A DNA stretch of 64,000 bases from Cryptomeria japonica (lineage: Eukaryota > Streptophyta > Pinopsida > Cupressales > Cupressaceae): the NCBI RefSeq assembly GCF_030272615.1, contig NC_081410.1:185801619-185865618 (forward strand), read 5' to 3'. Under the pieces are notes generated by a model. That model had not been told where the DNA came from, did not search any database, and saw only the letters and a list, made by a program, of their open reading frames with translations. Shown piece after piece: positions 1 to 12,154 of the stretch. The number at the start of each line of letters is the position of its first letter. Position 1 is the first letter of the stretch. A program made the translations under genes and the position numbers.

Positions 1-1030
1 TTTCTTCATGACATGCTTTCACTTGTTAGCCTGCATCACATATGGGTAGCTTCTTAACCTATGCGGGATAAGCCTTTGTATTTTGTCTTATTTCTTTCTT
101 ATCTCGCAACGTTCTTATCATCACAGGAACACATGATATAAGATTTGTCTTCCCTTGACAAGCATGTTCTTCTTCTATGTTAGCCTGGACAACATTTTGT
201 GTTCCGCTTAACCCACACGGGATAAGGTTTCCCTCTTTTATCTTTTCTTTCCTGTGATTCTCTTCTCATCCCTTCTTGGTCACGTGGGATAAGTAGACCC
301 TTCAATGTCTACTTTTCTTTTCCTTATCTTGTGGGCATCTTCACATCCCATCTTGGTCATGTAGGATAAGCAGGCCCTTCACTTCCTTTTATTTTTTTAT
401 CTCACGGGCCCACTGACATCCTCCTCCTCTCATGTAGGATAATCACCTTCAAGTAATCATCCTTGGATTTCTTATCTCGCGAGACCATTTCTCTCCAAGT
501 TTCACCACACAGGATAAGGAGGCGCATTTAATTTTTTTAGCCCACATGACATTGTGTGAGCTTCTTAACCTGTGCGGGATAATGGAATTCGCAATCTTCC
601 CTTCAATTTCTTATCCCGCATGACTTTTCACCGCCGTCTAATATAATGCGGTATAAGAGAAATGAACTTCTTCATCAAACTTAAGTTGTCTCGTGTGACA
701 TTTTTTGGTCACTTTTAACACCACGACATAAGAGGAAACATCTCTCCGCTTTGACCTCTTTTGACTATCTTATCCCGGACAACCATCGTTGAACACTTTT
801 GACAATGTTGGATAAGAGGGACCACCTTGTTCAACAAACATAAGTTATCATGCAAGCTATTCAACACTCATCTAACATATTACGAGATAAGAAGAAACAT
901 CATGTGCACCTCACAAGTATTATCCCACGAGGTCAAAACTCTCTCTTAGGAATGCCACATGATAAGAGGATATCTTGATTGATCAGTTAATAATATTATC
1001 CCACAGGGTCTCTTCCCTGCATTTGAACGC
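1..1030. repeat. Cluster of alternating GGATAAG / CTTATCCC motifs
   Basis: No credible coding frame. About twenty degenerate copies of a gcgggataag-like word occur here, in both orientations and often alternating. Forward copies lie near 62, 223, 283, 358, 434, 506, 563, 640, 808, 884 and 957. Inverted copies lie near 103, 328, 399, 471, 608, 768, 920 and 996. Longer wording also recurs: agcttcttaacct followed by gcgggataa occurs near 49 and 549. It resembles the motif-rich leaders of the Tat-like elements B and C further right, so it could be leader or LTR sequence of another element. That is inference. Confidence 0.55.
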
Positions 1031-1596
1031 ACTACGGAACCCTCAGATGCACGTGAACCAAAAAACTATTGCCATATGGAAATCATAACATAGAAACCAC
1101 AACACGTGATTCGGTGACTGTTGCCAACATGTGAACGATGAATCTAGTTGAAACCCCTAGAGCATAACATGACATGTTATGCACAATTGTTGCTTGCATC
1201 GTTGCAACCTCCCTTAACATCCTTTTGACATCAATGACAATAATGCCAATGGTTATCCATCCAAAAAAAAAAAATAGTTAACGTAGCATATTCACCTATT
1301 CATGAAAAACACATCAGTCTGTATATAACACAAAATCTTATTACCATTTGATAGATATTTGGACCATATCTGAACTAGCAACTAGATGCAACCACTCATC
1401 AAGGACTATAACCTGAATAAACTACCAAACCAAACACTTCACCATATAATTCTACATTACATCACTTTTGGACCATTAGTACCAACAATCAGACCAAACC
1501 AATAGATTTGACATCAATGACAATAAGTATGCATATCTGCAACTATCTCCCCCTTTGTCATTAATGACAAAACAAAAATTTTTCTCCTAATACTTC
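1031..1596. other. Non-coding, probable 3' end of a further copia-like element
   Basis: No gene is visible. On the minus strand, 1543-1560 reads gacaaagggggagatagtt, the purine-rich style of a copia polypurine tract, preceded by a 'gtcattaatgac' phrase like those before the LTRs of A and O. This suggests that element A inserted into the 3' end of yet another minus-strand copia element. No LTR boundary could be fixed. Confidence 0.3.
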
Positions 1597-2788
1597 TGTT
1601 AGATAACCAATGAACAACTAAGGGGGGGGGTGAATTAGTTGTTAACAGATTATGAAAATTTAAGCACACAAATTTTTTTACTAGAATGCATAAACCAAAT
1701 ACCAAAATAGAAGATATATCAATTAAGCACAAACATAAATCATAAACCAATTATCATGCATCCATAACACATAACACCAAGATTTGTACGTAGAAAACCT
1801 AGTAAAGGGAAAAACCACAGTTGGAAGCCTACCCATAGTCAAATGATACTTTTGTAGTAAGTATGTGATTACAATAAGGGGTCTGCACATGCAGGAAGGC
1901 CAACAGCCTAGAGCACACTACTCATCACAAAAGGAGCCTCACTGATGACAAAGGAAATCCAGACTATAATCAAAAAATAAGAATGAACTACAAGACTAGC
2001 ATTCCTATTCCTGAGTATAGTTCTGGTTAAGCTCAATTTCGGAGGTCTTAAACCTCCTACATAAACCCAATTTGATCACCTATGATTGACCAAACCTTCT
2101 GCATATGATTGCAACTTTATTCACACATAGATAATCCCATAACCATAATCCCAGACCACAACTGATACCATGATCTACAAAGAGATCTTACATCATATTT
2201 ATACCAACCCAAAACCTAAATAATTAGGTTGGCCACCTCAAAGATAATACAATAAATCCATTACATAAACCTACAAACCAATGATAATCCAAGTTGGCCT
2301 AAGATAGAAACAACATTAACCAAACAATAAATCCAATGGGTAATGCATCGAGAGCATCCACCAACATGTTACATAAACTGGTCCATAACCTAGCAGAATA
2401 AGACCATACCTAAAATAGGTCACCATAAGCCAAATGAGATACCACCAATCAACTAGAACACGAACATGATAACCATCAACATCTTGAAAACCTTCTAGAA
2501 GCTGCACCAATAACACTTATCGAATCCATCAGAAGATATTCAATGAAGCTCTATTGGTAGAACCCTCACCAGTAACCAAAAGGCTTACTAGAATATATGA
2601 TAGCTTCCAAATCACTAAATTCCAAACCAACTAAATGTGACCCACACCATTCCACCAATCAAAATATATCAGAGACAAATCTCTTGATCATCATCAAATT
2701 CCAACCACTCTATCGGATTCTGGTAGACAACTAAAGAAACCTGTTCACATCAATGCAACACATAATCAATTCCTCCAAATTGCCAACA
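1597..2788 (-). mobile_element. 3' LTR of copia element A
   Basis: On the plus strand the segment starts tgttagataacc and ends gccaaca, so on the minus strand it is TG...CA with a TGTTGGCAA start. It is directly preceded (minus sense) by the polypurine tract gccgaagggggagat. The length of 1192 bp is normal for a copia LTR. A G-run followed by tgaattagttgtt near its U5 end (1620-1645) matches the G-run near the U5 ends of the O and F LTRs. No second LTR of A lies in the window, so the element runs out of view on the right. Confidence 0.7.
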
Positions 2789-3157
2789 ATCTCCCCCTTC
2801 GGCATTGATGGAAACACTAGATGTGAAAAACATCCAAGTGCCAAGAAGTGCCAAACAAGTCTCCCCCAATGGAAGACATCCAATCAAATGATATAACAAT
2901 GAAGTTCTGAACCAAATAACCAAACCATAGACCAAACTTCCCCTGTGACTGATATCTCTATTAAGCTCTATTTTTCACATGTATATCTCTCCCCATTTGA
3001 CATCAATGCCAAAATATGACATAAACATAAAAGAAAAATCATATAACATCTGAACCACACAACTGACTACTCACCCTAAGTAGTAGAACCAACTTATCAA
3101 TCCAAAATGTATGATAGTTTTAATAATGCATACCGGACTAATGCCAATCTATAGCAT
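2789..3157 (-). other. 3' untranslated region and polypurine tract of copia A
   Basis: This lies between the RNase H stop codon (3158-3160) and the LTR. It contains the LTR-proximal tract gaagggggagat at about 2789-2803 and a second purine tract (tcaaatggggagaga, near 2988-3004). Both are preceded by a 'cattgatg' phrase typical of copia 3' ends. No gene is seen. Confidence 0.6.
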
Positions 3158-3393
3158 TCAAGTCTCAATCAAAGGGGAAGAGACTGCCAATCTTTGTCTA
3201 AGATACTCAAATGATTCATTGGGCAAAGCTTTAGTGAAGATATTTGCAATCTTCTCTTAAGTGTTCACATAAACCAATTTGACTTCATTTACTTCCACCT
3301 TTTCCTTCAGAAAGTTATACTTGATTGATATGTGTTGTGTCTTAGAATGAAATGTCGGATTGTTTGATATGTCAATAGCAACAGAGTTATCAC
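3158..3393 (-). pseudogene. Copia A RNase H, C-terminal part (split by O)
   Basis: The minus-strand translation gives the end of a Ty1/copia RNase H. It begins with DNSVAIDISNNP, then has an H...HISIKYNFLKEKVE stretch, then FTKALPNESFEYLRQRLAV and a stop at 3158-3160. One in-frame stop interrupts the conserved 'VNT.EKIANIFTKALP' part. The upstream half continues at 34666 on the far side of element O. If O and one copy of the 5-bp duplication are removed, the reading passes straight through a VVIHCDNSVAI motif. The frame was therefore intact there when O inserted. Confidence 0.85.
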
Positions 3394-4326
3394 TATTGGA
3401 AATTGACATTCAATTGGTTAGCTTCACTATGTTGTCATTGATCGAAACATGGTATTGTATTATGGCTTCATGTTTTGGTTCAATTGTGTACTGGCAAACA
3501 CTTCACAGATACTACACCGACACCAGCACCGACAAGACAAAAGGATTACTTTGGTTACCGACAATGTAGGCCGACATGGTTTAGTAAAAGGTTATCGATA
3601 TTAGAGGCCGACATCTCTTGGATCCGGCATCGGCAATTGTTTTTAATACTTATGCATTCATGTTATCTAGCCGACATGTAATTTGATAATGTATAAATCT
3701 TTGTAAGCCGACATAAGGCATGATAAATTGTATAGGGTATATAGGTCAGTTTGATAGATCATTTAAAAAAATAATATATATGGATCATTATGCGAATGTA
3801 ATATGATGTGAAATATATCAAAGATATTTTGTATGTGAGGAAATTCATGTAAGGGTTATTCCGGTAAAGGGTTTAGGGTAATAGACTGGAACAGATAGAG
3901 CTTAAACTGGAACTATATTCTAGCATAGAAGATGCTATCTTAGCAATTCACACTTCTCTGGATTGTAGTTTGGATTTATATGTAGTTAGTGAGGCTGCTT
4001 TTGTGATTGAGTAGTGTGCTCTAGGTTGTAAGCCTTCCTGCAAGTGTAGGCCCCTCATGTTTTGTAATATCTCTTCATATGGCCAGTGGATTGATATTGT
4101 GGGTCACAAAACCTACCGTGATTTTTCCTCTTTGAGGTTCTCGTATAATTTTGTGTTATGGTTCTCATTTATGTGATTGTCTTATTGGTTGTTTTACTTA
4201 TTTCAATTTTGTATGTATCGGTATACCGGTTGGTGTATGCATGTTTTAATAAGGGTAAAATTGATCATTTTGGTATAACACCGATTCACCTCCCCCCCCC
4301 CCTCTCAGTGTTATTGGATTCCAACA
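3394..4326 (+). repeat. 5' LTR of element O
   Basis: Begins tattggaaattgacatt (the TG of the partner LTR has become TA) and ends ggattccaaca. It aligns along its length with 33731-34660, by eye at roughly 85-90 % identity, so the insertion is old. Its last part carries a C-rich run (4292-4302) before the terminus, as in the 3' copy. It is preceded by the target duplication atcac. Confidence 0.85.
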
Positions 4327-4369
4327 ATTGGTATCAGATCCTTGGATTCCAACAATTGGTATCAGATCC
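4314..4369 (+). promoter_or_regulatory. Duplicated LTR/primer-binding junction of O
   Basis: A 28-bp unit (4314-4341) is repeated exactly at 4342-4369. Each unit contains the LTR end (ccaaca) and the primer-binding site tggtatcagatcc, which matches the 3' end complement of initiator Met tRNA (usual form TGGTATCAGAGC) with one change. The element therefore shows two potential priming sites in tandem. Confidence 0.8.
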
Positions 4370-4422
4370 TTGTGCCTCAGAGGAAGTTTAACAGCTTGAG
4401 GAAGATCCTGAATCTAGAATCC

Positions 4423-4462
4423 ATGGATATGGCTTTGGAGAAGCAACTTGAGATGGCAGTTG
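4423..4462 (+). pseudogene. O first frame, N-terminal codons
   Basis: The first ATG after the primer site (4423) opens a frame beginning MDMALEKQLEMAV. The frame is cut at 4462 by insertion of element B and resumes at 21377. Removing B and one copy of its target duplication (agttg/acttg) joins the codons for ...EMAV directly to EDYDVERLKN in frame. The start codon is chosen because it is the first ATG downstream of the primer site and is in frame with the rest. Confidence 0.7.
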
Positions 4463-5479
4463 TGTGTGTGTGAAAAGTGGGCCTGTATCTATAAGCACAA
4501 CACATCAATCAAGTCATTACATGCATGGTTAGACAGATATAAACATGAATAAGAAAACCATAACAAACCGACCCATTGCCTTCTAAAAGATGCGAGTATA
4601 AGATTGCTCTCAGATTATTTAGCAATACCAGTGACTAGACAACATCAAGATGAAGGATTTTATCTATATGATCATGATGAATGCTAGATGGATGCAATAT
4701 TGATATAACAAGATTTAAGCAATATTAAGCTAAATGATTAATCAATATGCAATATATCAATGAGTCTAGAGAAAAAATAGTATAATAACAATATATTCTC
4801 TAGCCTCCAGCCTTTTTTGAATGAGAGATGAGCCTAAATTTATAGAAAATTCAGAAAGAAACCAACGGCTAAGATCAAATGATGATGAGCGGTCAAGATT
4901 TTCCAAGAGGAAGCACAATCCAGGCAAATTGATGTGATTGGATGCTTTTCTCAGTTTTAAAGGAAATTGAACTAAAATTAAGATAAAATTAGAAAAAACT
5001 GATTTATTCTCTATTTCATTCAATTTTAAGATTTAATTGTTTTAATTGCTTTCTTTGAGATTATCTATCAATTTTTAATTTGTTTTTCAATATTATCTCC
5101 AACTGATTTCTTTTATCAAATTTTTAATTCTTTCTTGGTCAATTAATTCCTTTTTTTGAAGATTTGTGCTCAAATTGATTTATTTTCAAATTAATTCCTC
5201 TTTTTGATGATTGAATGGCAAATTGATTTATTTAATTAAATATGCTAGGATATTTAATACAATAAATAAGATAATTGTTTAAAATGATTTACTTGGAATG
5301 ATCAATTAATTAAATAAATATTTAATAATTATTGGTTGTTTAATTTTTCTATGTGACATTTGATGATTTTAGAATTAATTGTGTGCTCAAGATTTATTTA
5401 ATTGCCTTTGGTTAGGACCTTGGTGATGTTGTCGAGATTAGGGGCCCATAGTTTAGATGACCATTTTTAGGGTATTACA
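4463..5479 (-). repeat. 3' LTR of element B
   Basis: Near-identical to 20341-21371 along its length. In element sense it begins TGTAATACCCTAAAAATGG and ends CACACACA. It is immediately preceded (minus sense) by the polypurine tract ttcaaagaggggcaaa. The copy is slightly shorter than its partner because of small indels in AT-rich runs. Confidence 0.9.
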
Positions 5480-7136
5480 TTTGCCCCTCTTTGAATTAGT
5501 GTGCAAGCAACGCATTGGTTCAAAGAAAATTTGATGTCTAGCAGATACCAGTTCTGAACTTGATTGATCACAAACTAGATGAAAGCGAGGTGTTAAGCCT
5601 GATTCGAAGCGACAAAGCTAAATGAAGTCTGATTAAAGTGATACCATTCCTAAACTTGATTGAACTAGGAATGATAGAAAACAAAAGATACCGAACTTGA
5701 ACTTGATTGATCAAGAAGCTGATCTTACTGATCTAGAACTTGATTGATCTAGACACAGCGAGTGATGATAAAAATCGATCTTCAAGATACGATGAAGATA
5801 AACTGTTTAGCTTGATCAAGAAATGAATACTAAACACTTGCTTAGATTGAATGTGATCAAAGAAACTCTTTAAACCATTGATTGAGTTTAAACAAATAAT
5901 TAGCTTGATGAAAAATAATAAAACTGATTAACGTTAAGAGATTGATTCAGACGAAGACAAATATCAGCTTGATATCAAGTGATGAAACTGATATGCCCCT
6001 AGCAATGAGGTCTAATTTGATTGATTTTCTTTAGTTGAAAATGATTTTGCTCGACTTTCGGTGAAGATTTGAAAATTTTCTCGACATTGAAAAATGTGAG
6101 GTCATAAGGTAATGAGTATGCCCCCTCGGGAGCGAAATTGAAAGATGGCGAGGGTTGCGCAATGATTTTAGGCAATTTTGAGCGATGATAATGATTTGAC
6201 CACAAATTGAATCAGAGGATTTTTTGGAAATTTTGTGTTGATTGTTAAGAAATTGAGCACAAAGTTGATTTGTAGAAATTAAATTGAGATTCAACGTTGA
6301 AATTGAGCGCAAAGTTAAAGAAAGAGCATTTGATGAAAAGCGCTAAGTGGTCCAAATTCTGAAATTGACTAGCAAAATGATCTCGAATTTTGATTTCAAT
6401 CCCGAAAATGGAATTAGAATGGTCAAATTAGCTAAGGGTACAATTTTCGTGTCCATTAGAGCAAGTTGAAAAATTAGGTTTTTGGCTATATATGGGACAA
6501 AAGTGTCATTTTCAATTCATTTTAACCCTCCAAGTTTGAAAATTCAAAAATCCTTCTGCGAAGAAAATGGTGGTCCCTACTTGTTAGCATCAATTTGAGC
6601 ACCAGAGGAGACATAATCAACCCTGAAACTATGAGCCAGCGGTAAGTGATCGATCTTAAGCTTGTTTGTGTTTTCAAATTTGATATTTTTTGTTCATTTT
6701 TCAAGTTTTTTGCATGTTTGAAGTCGGGTGTCATGTTTTATCATGTGAGACAGGATCCTATCTCGTATGAGAAACTGGCAAAATTTGTTTTGTCATTTCA
6801 AACCATTAGATTTGTCATTCTAGGGCCACCCATGTGTCATACGACAGGTCTGTAAAAAGACCATTTTGTCATGTGGGGTCTAAAAGTTTGTCATTTGAGC
6901 TTGGTTTGGCTCATATGAGATGCTGCTTTTTTATGTTTTGTCGCTCGAGAGATAGTGAGCATTTTTAAGGGTGTAAACATGAAATTTTGATTTTGCATTT
7001 GACTTAGTTGGATTTGTGTGATGTTTTACTTCTCTTGTAGGCTTAGTTAGAATGTTTTCTGGTGCTTCATTGTTGGGTTTTTTTTTTGCAGGTTCGATTA
7101 CCTCTTGTGTTATTTATTTGTGTGTATCCTCCCACG
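5480..7136. other. 3' non-coding part of B; upstream region of the antisense ORF
   Basis: Starts with the polypurine tract (plus-strand tttgcccctctttgaa, 5480-5495). 5540-5960 is full of degenerate 'cttgattgatc' words. 6730-6960 holds scattered copies of the tgtcatacgaca / tctcgtatgag words that also fill B's leader. On the plus strand, just before the antisense ORF, two acceptor-like sites with pyrimidine tracts end in AG at 7040 and 7091. This is compatible with a spliced antisense transcript starting in or near the LTR. No other gene is credible. Confidence 0.5.
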
Positions 7137-8951
7137 ATGACATTAGTGCGAGATTTATCTGAGGTTGAGTAGGCTCATGTTGATTTGTGTAGCTTGACTC
7201 ATTTGTTAAGAGTACCTGATATCCGTGTGAACCACAGGATGCTCACGACATTGGTAGAGTGGTTTCATTCGGAGCATAACACATTTCATCTGTCAGTGGG
7301 GGAGTTGACGAGCTCTCCTGAGGATGTATACAGGATCCTCCATATCCCTTTTGCTGGGGATAAGGTGGATTATGATTCAGGGCACCTTCTAGGATTGCAG
7401 GCAGTCAGGCATGTCTTTGGTGATCTTGACATTTTGACTTGGTCCATGAGTTGGGATATACTTATGAGCAGGTACAGTGAGGAGTATCCTTTGGCATGTA
7501 TCATAGCAGGATTGATAGGCTATTTTCTGATGCCAGACAGAGGGCAGTAGGGCTTCTAGTGTGGATGGGGCTGGATGTTAGAGAGGTTGATAGAGACCCC
7601 TCTGAGACTTGGCTGGGGTTCTTGTTTATTGGCCCACATGTATCGAGAGATGCATGAGATTGTATACAGAGGGGGACGTAGCATAGCCGTTGGTGTGTAT
7701 ATTTTGTAGGTGTGGGCTTCGGAGCACCTTCCTATGTGTCGACCGATAGTAGCTGATAGCAGAGAGCTTGGGCAGCCGATCATTTATAGGTATGCTAGAT
7801 ATATTACACAGCCCCATCTGGGCAATACAAATTTATGGAGATGGCAACTCGATGACCTGATAGCCATCGTATGGAGACCATATAGAGTTTTGGAGCCGTG
7901 GGATGACTGGCAGCTAGTTCGCAGGGACCTATTTGTTACACACCCACTGATTGGGAGGTCACAGACCATTGTGGAGTGATTCATCATTTCTCAGGTGATG
8001 AGGCAGTATGGCTGGCCTTAGGGGACCTCACAGGAGTATACAGCTTATGCTCGGTATGCTGACGAGGATAGACAGGGATGGTCTCCACGGTTATCATATG
8101 CTTTGGTGATGTAGGAGTTGACAGGGTTACACCGCCTAAGGTGGGATTACTTGGACGATGTAGCAGATGCGGGGGTATTGCCCTAGTATAGAGATTATTT
8201 TTTAGTAGCATCCATTCCTGTGTTTTACAGATCCAGGTGAGCAAGCTCCTCATATTGAGGATGATGCCCCTGCACGGGCACAGGGATAGGGCCAGAGACA
8301 GGGTCAGGCACAGAGAGCTAAGGCTCCATGATGAGGTAGTGGTGATCTAGGTGCTAGCAATAGTAGGGTGCCAACTGAGGGAGGATAGCAAAGGGGTGAG
8401 GTTCGATCCCTAGGAGGAGTGGGTGTGAGATTGGGTGGGACGGAGGAGGTGCAAGTAGGACCTAGGTAGGTTTGGCAGCGGAGAGAGGAGCAGGGTGAAG
8501 GTGGAGGTGGAGGTGGAGATAGGGGTGGAGAGCCTATGAGAGAGCAGAGGGTAGACGCTGGACCGTCGATGAGGGCACATCTTGCAGAGCTACAGTCACA
8601 GTTGCTAGTGACTCAAACTCTGCTGGTGGAGCAAGATCGACAGCTGGCCGAGATAAGGACTGAGAGTGATCGCCAAATCACTGAGGTGAGGCTGAGTGTG
8701 ATCGTCAAATTGTAGTGCTGAGAGCGGAGATGAGAGGAGAGATAGAGCCTCTATGACAGGAGGTCCTTCACCAGTCTAGTAGGGCATCTTACTATATTGC
8801 AACGTATAGTGTTGTAGTTCCTGTTGCACAATAGGTGATACCCTACTCACAATACATGGCACAGTCAGAGGGAGCGTGGGTGCCTCGTCAGGATCCCAGA
8901 CATCAGGCTCCTCCTCCACCACCAGGTGATGAGGGAGTTGGAGTGAGCTAG
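7137..8951 (+). pseudogene. Antisense ORF of B: plant mobile domain protein
   Basis: Lies on the strand opposite to B's gag-pol. From the ATG at 7137 one frame runs to about 8235 with several stops, then continues after frameshifts to a stop at 8949-8951, about 605 codons. The first ~350 residues look like a plant mobile domain (PMD, the MAIN/PP7-long-form family). They include LLRVPDIR, LVEWFHSEHNTFHLSVGE, the DVYRILHIPFAG block, LGWGSCLLAHMYREM, VWASEHLPMCRPI and a late WRPYRVLEPWDDW block. A Gly/Glu-rich stretch follows (about 8490-8545), then a coiled-coil-like segment (LAELQSQLLVTQTLLVEQD) and a Pro-rich end. PMD proteins act in plant gene silencing and genome stability; a role for the element copy is unknown. 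It matches the antisense ORF of element D in order and wording. Confidence 0.8.
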
Positions 8952-10330
8952 ATGATTTCTTTTTTTGTAGCTCGAATATATATTTTTTGTAGCCTATACG
9001 ATTCTTGCTTTGATGGGAGTTTGTATATGTCTTTTGACATCATTTTGTACCTTATACTTGACATGATATATATATATATACGAGATCCAATTTGACTTCA
9101 TCGTACTTGTGTTGATTCACTTATGAGATGTCTTTTATATGCTTTATTCTATATGTATGCATTTCGTTTTAGTATGAGATGTATGTAATGCAAATGAATA
9201 TGGATGTCTCTTTTTGTTTCTTTTCATATGCAAATAAAATGAATGAAAATGAGTAACTAGAATGAGTAATGCAATTTTTCTTTATTTTTCTATGCAATAA
9301 GATGAATGCAAATGAATGATAGTGAATGTATGAATCTATATAAGATGCTCATGTATGCAACTAACATCTCAAAACACAAGGACTCGATCGGAGAAATGAT
9401 GAAAAGAGACCACTTAGCAAAGAAATGATGAAGCTCCCAACTCTCACTCAAAAGATAAAGTGATCATTGTTATTATACTGAAATCACTCCAAATTTACAA
9501 AATGCGAGATGAAATGCAAAATGATATGCAAAATGAGATCCAACCTAAACCTAGTCACTGGACTTGGAAAAGCTTACTTTTCATCATTGAGTGTTTGACA
9601 ATTATAGAAGATAGAGTAGAGTTCCTTTCTTTGTATATGCAATATTAATGATCTTGTCTACAATGACCTTTTTTTCCTCTTTCATATCATTGGACAGATT
9701 ACACATGGACCCAGATTGCACAATAAAGAAATTCCCTCAAAACAAACAAAGAAATGATGGGAATCTCCCTGTAGCATTCAAATAAGCGGAGTCGAGGTAT
9801 GTGAGGCGATTCCACCTTGATATGAAGGCTCTTATCATAGACACCCAGCTAATTTAGTTGTTTCCAGATCATTAGGATCATTCCTACAAGCAGAAAACAA
9901 AGAAGATATTATGCCCCCAATCCTTGCTCCTCTTAGTCAAGATAAACTTCCTCGAGTTACTCAGAGGGAATAATAATCAAAAATCAATATTAAAGATAGC
10001 ACACAAAGAAAATTTTCATGCATAGCTCAAACTGTTTAGTGATTGTTTTCCGTTATGTTGTTTTTCTTGTTAACTCAGTAATAAAACTCTTCAGTAGTCA
10101 GGAGGCAAGTAACTGACTCAGAGTGGATGACTAGGTTTCACTGACATAAAGATGACTTGGTTGACACTACTTAGGACATGTAATGTGCTCTTGTCGATTA
10201 ACCTAAGACTATGACAATGATTAGTTTCAAGCCATGAGGGTTCCAATAAACTAGGATGTCACAAAAGTGACTGAAATATGTACAAGCGAAAGAAAAGATG
10301 CATGAAAGCGGGAATGCCAACGTTGTGTTG
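8952..10330. other. Non-coding spacer of B between antisense ORF and motif array
   Basis: AT-rich sequence without a credible coding frame. It has a short (ta)n run near 9070 and loose repetition of 'atgcaaatgaatg' words (9170-9360). The strand from which it would be transcribed is not evident. Confidence 0.5.
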
Positions 10331-10645
10331 ATAGATGGAGCACTTGAGTACAAGAGGCACCTATTTACCAGGTTTTCACCTACTTGGTAGAGATTCATTT
10401 TTATTATTTTTTTTACCAAGGTGTTTGTTTACCAGGTTTTCACCAAGGCATTTTTTTCTCATTTTTCCTTTTGTTCTTCTTTTCTTTCTTCTTTTTTTTT
10501 TTTTGAATTTCTTCAGGACTTTTTCTGATTTTTATGATTTTTTCAAGACTTTTTCTGACTTTTATGATTTCTTTAGGACATTTTCTAATTTTTATGATTT
10601 TTTCAGGACATTTTCTGCTGTAAAAGCTGCTGGAGCAAAGAATAT
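10331..10645. repeat. Tandem array TTTTTCAGGACATTTTCT and CCAGGTTTTCACC motifs (B)
   Basis: Directly follows the integrase stop. On the plus strand, 10366-10450 has accaggttttcacc twice. 10500-10620 has four ~33-bp units of the type ttcaggactttttctgattttta tgattttt. Very similar words, in the same orientation relative to the element, stand in element C at 41790-42130 (array) and 42845-42915 (gcctgtttgccaggtttt). The conservation across two LTR families suggests a functional cis element or a shared origin. Confidence 0.7.
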
Positions 10646-12121
10646 TTAGGTGAAGAATTTCTTCAGATGGATGGTGTTAATTGGTTTGTGAAGTTGCTCT
10701 CCTTCAGATGTTGAAAGTTGATAAGCACCAAAGCCAAAAGTTGTAGTAACGATATAGGGACCCAGCCAGTTGGGTTCAAACTTCCCTTTGTTATCTCGAA
10801 ACTGTTGATTTTTAGGATTCTCTCTTAGAACTAAGTCACCAACCTGAAATTCTCGGTGTCGAACTTTCTTGTTATATCCTCTAGACATTCTCTTTTGATA
10901 CACTCTGAGATGATCAAACAACACTTGCTGACACTCATCCAGCAATTTGAGCTCTTGCAATCTAGATATTCTACAATCTTTGTCAATAACAAGACCTTGC
11001 AAGGAAACTCTTAGAGATGGTATTTCTATTTCAATAGGTAATATTGCTTGAGACCCATAAACCAAAGAAAAAGTTGTAGCCCCAGTAGGTGTTCTGATAC
11101 TTGTTCTATAAGCCCACAGTGTAGGATTGAGCTACAGATGCCAATCCTTCCCAGATTTGTTCACTACTCTATAAAAGATAGTCAGTAGGTTTTTGTTAGA
11201 TGCCTCTGCTTGTCCATTACCTTGAGGGTAATATACTGAGGACTAGTGTTGTTTTATTTTAAACTTCTTACAGAGTTCATCTAGATCTTTGTTCTTAAAT
11301 TGTCCTCCATTGTCCATTATAATTGATGAAGGTATACCATACCTGCAGATGATATAATTAAGAATAAAGAGAGCTACTTGTTTGCTAGTTGCCTTGATGA
11401 GGGGAACCACTTCTACCCACTTAGTGAAGTACTCAGTGGCAGTGATAATAAATTTATGTCCATTAGATGACGAAGGATATATTTGGCCTATCAAATCGAA
11501 CGCCCACTGTTGGAAGGGCTAGTGTGTCACAAATGGTATAAGATCCCTTGCTAGAGCGTGTATAAGGTGTCCATGTAGCTGACACTTTTCACAGGTTTTA
11601 GCAAATTTTATAGCTTCTTTCTCCATGTCTGGCCAGTAGTAGCTAGCCCTTAGTAGTTTTCATGCTAAAGTTAGACCATTCAAATGAGATCCACAAACAC
11701 CTTCATGAACCTCAGATAATGCACGTTGGGACTCCTCAGTTTCTATAAATCTAAGCAAAGTATTATCTAAACCTCGCCTAAATAGGTTGTTAGCAATGAC
11801 GACGTACCGTGACACATTTTCGATTAGGTTCATTTTTTCATTTCGAGGAAGATTGGTAGGGACAACTTGGTCATGCAGGTAAGAGTAAATGTGGCTATAA
11901 CAAGATGAGTCATGTCTAATAATAGAATAGACTACCTGGGACTCAGGAGAATCATAGGCAGGGTAATGTAACTCTTCCACCAAGAATTCAAAGAAAAAAT
12001 TAGACTCCTGTAGCTGTGGTATAGATGCCAAAGTGGACATTGCATCTACTGCTCTATTTGTTGTTCTGGGGATCTCCTGAAATGATACAAAGGTAAAGTA
12101 TTTCTTGAGATCATCCATCAT
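10646..12121 (-). pseudogene. B integrase
   Basis: Minus-strand pol C-terminus. Residues include an HHCC zinc-binding region (VHEGVCGSHLNG ... CEKCQLHG), a catalytic core with AFDLIGQIYPSS, then IIMDNGGQFKN, then YYPQGNGQAEASNK (the D, D and E positions). The tail is of GPY/F type (VGDLVLRENPKNQQ ... WLGPYIV). The frame is broken by stops; at 11132-11134 and 11243-11245 they appear where CAG (Gln) would be expected. It ends HLKKFFT-stop at 10646. It would have inserted the element's DNA copy into the host chromosome. Confidence 0.9.
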
Positions 12122-12154
12122 TCTCTTCTAATACATCAACTTCTCATCTCTTGT

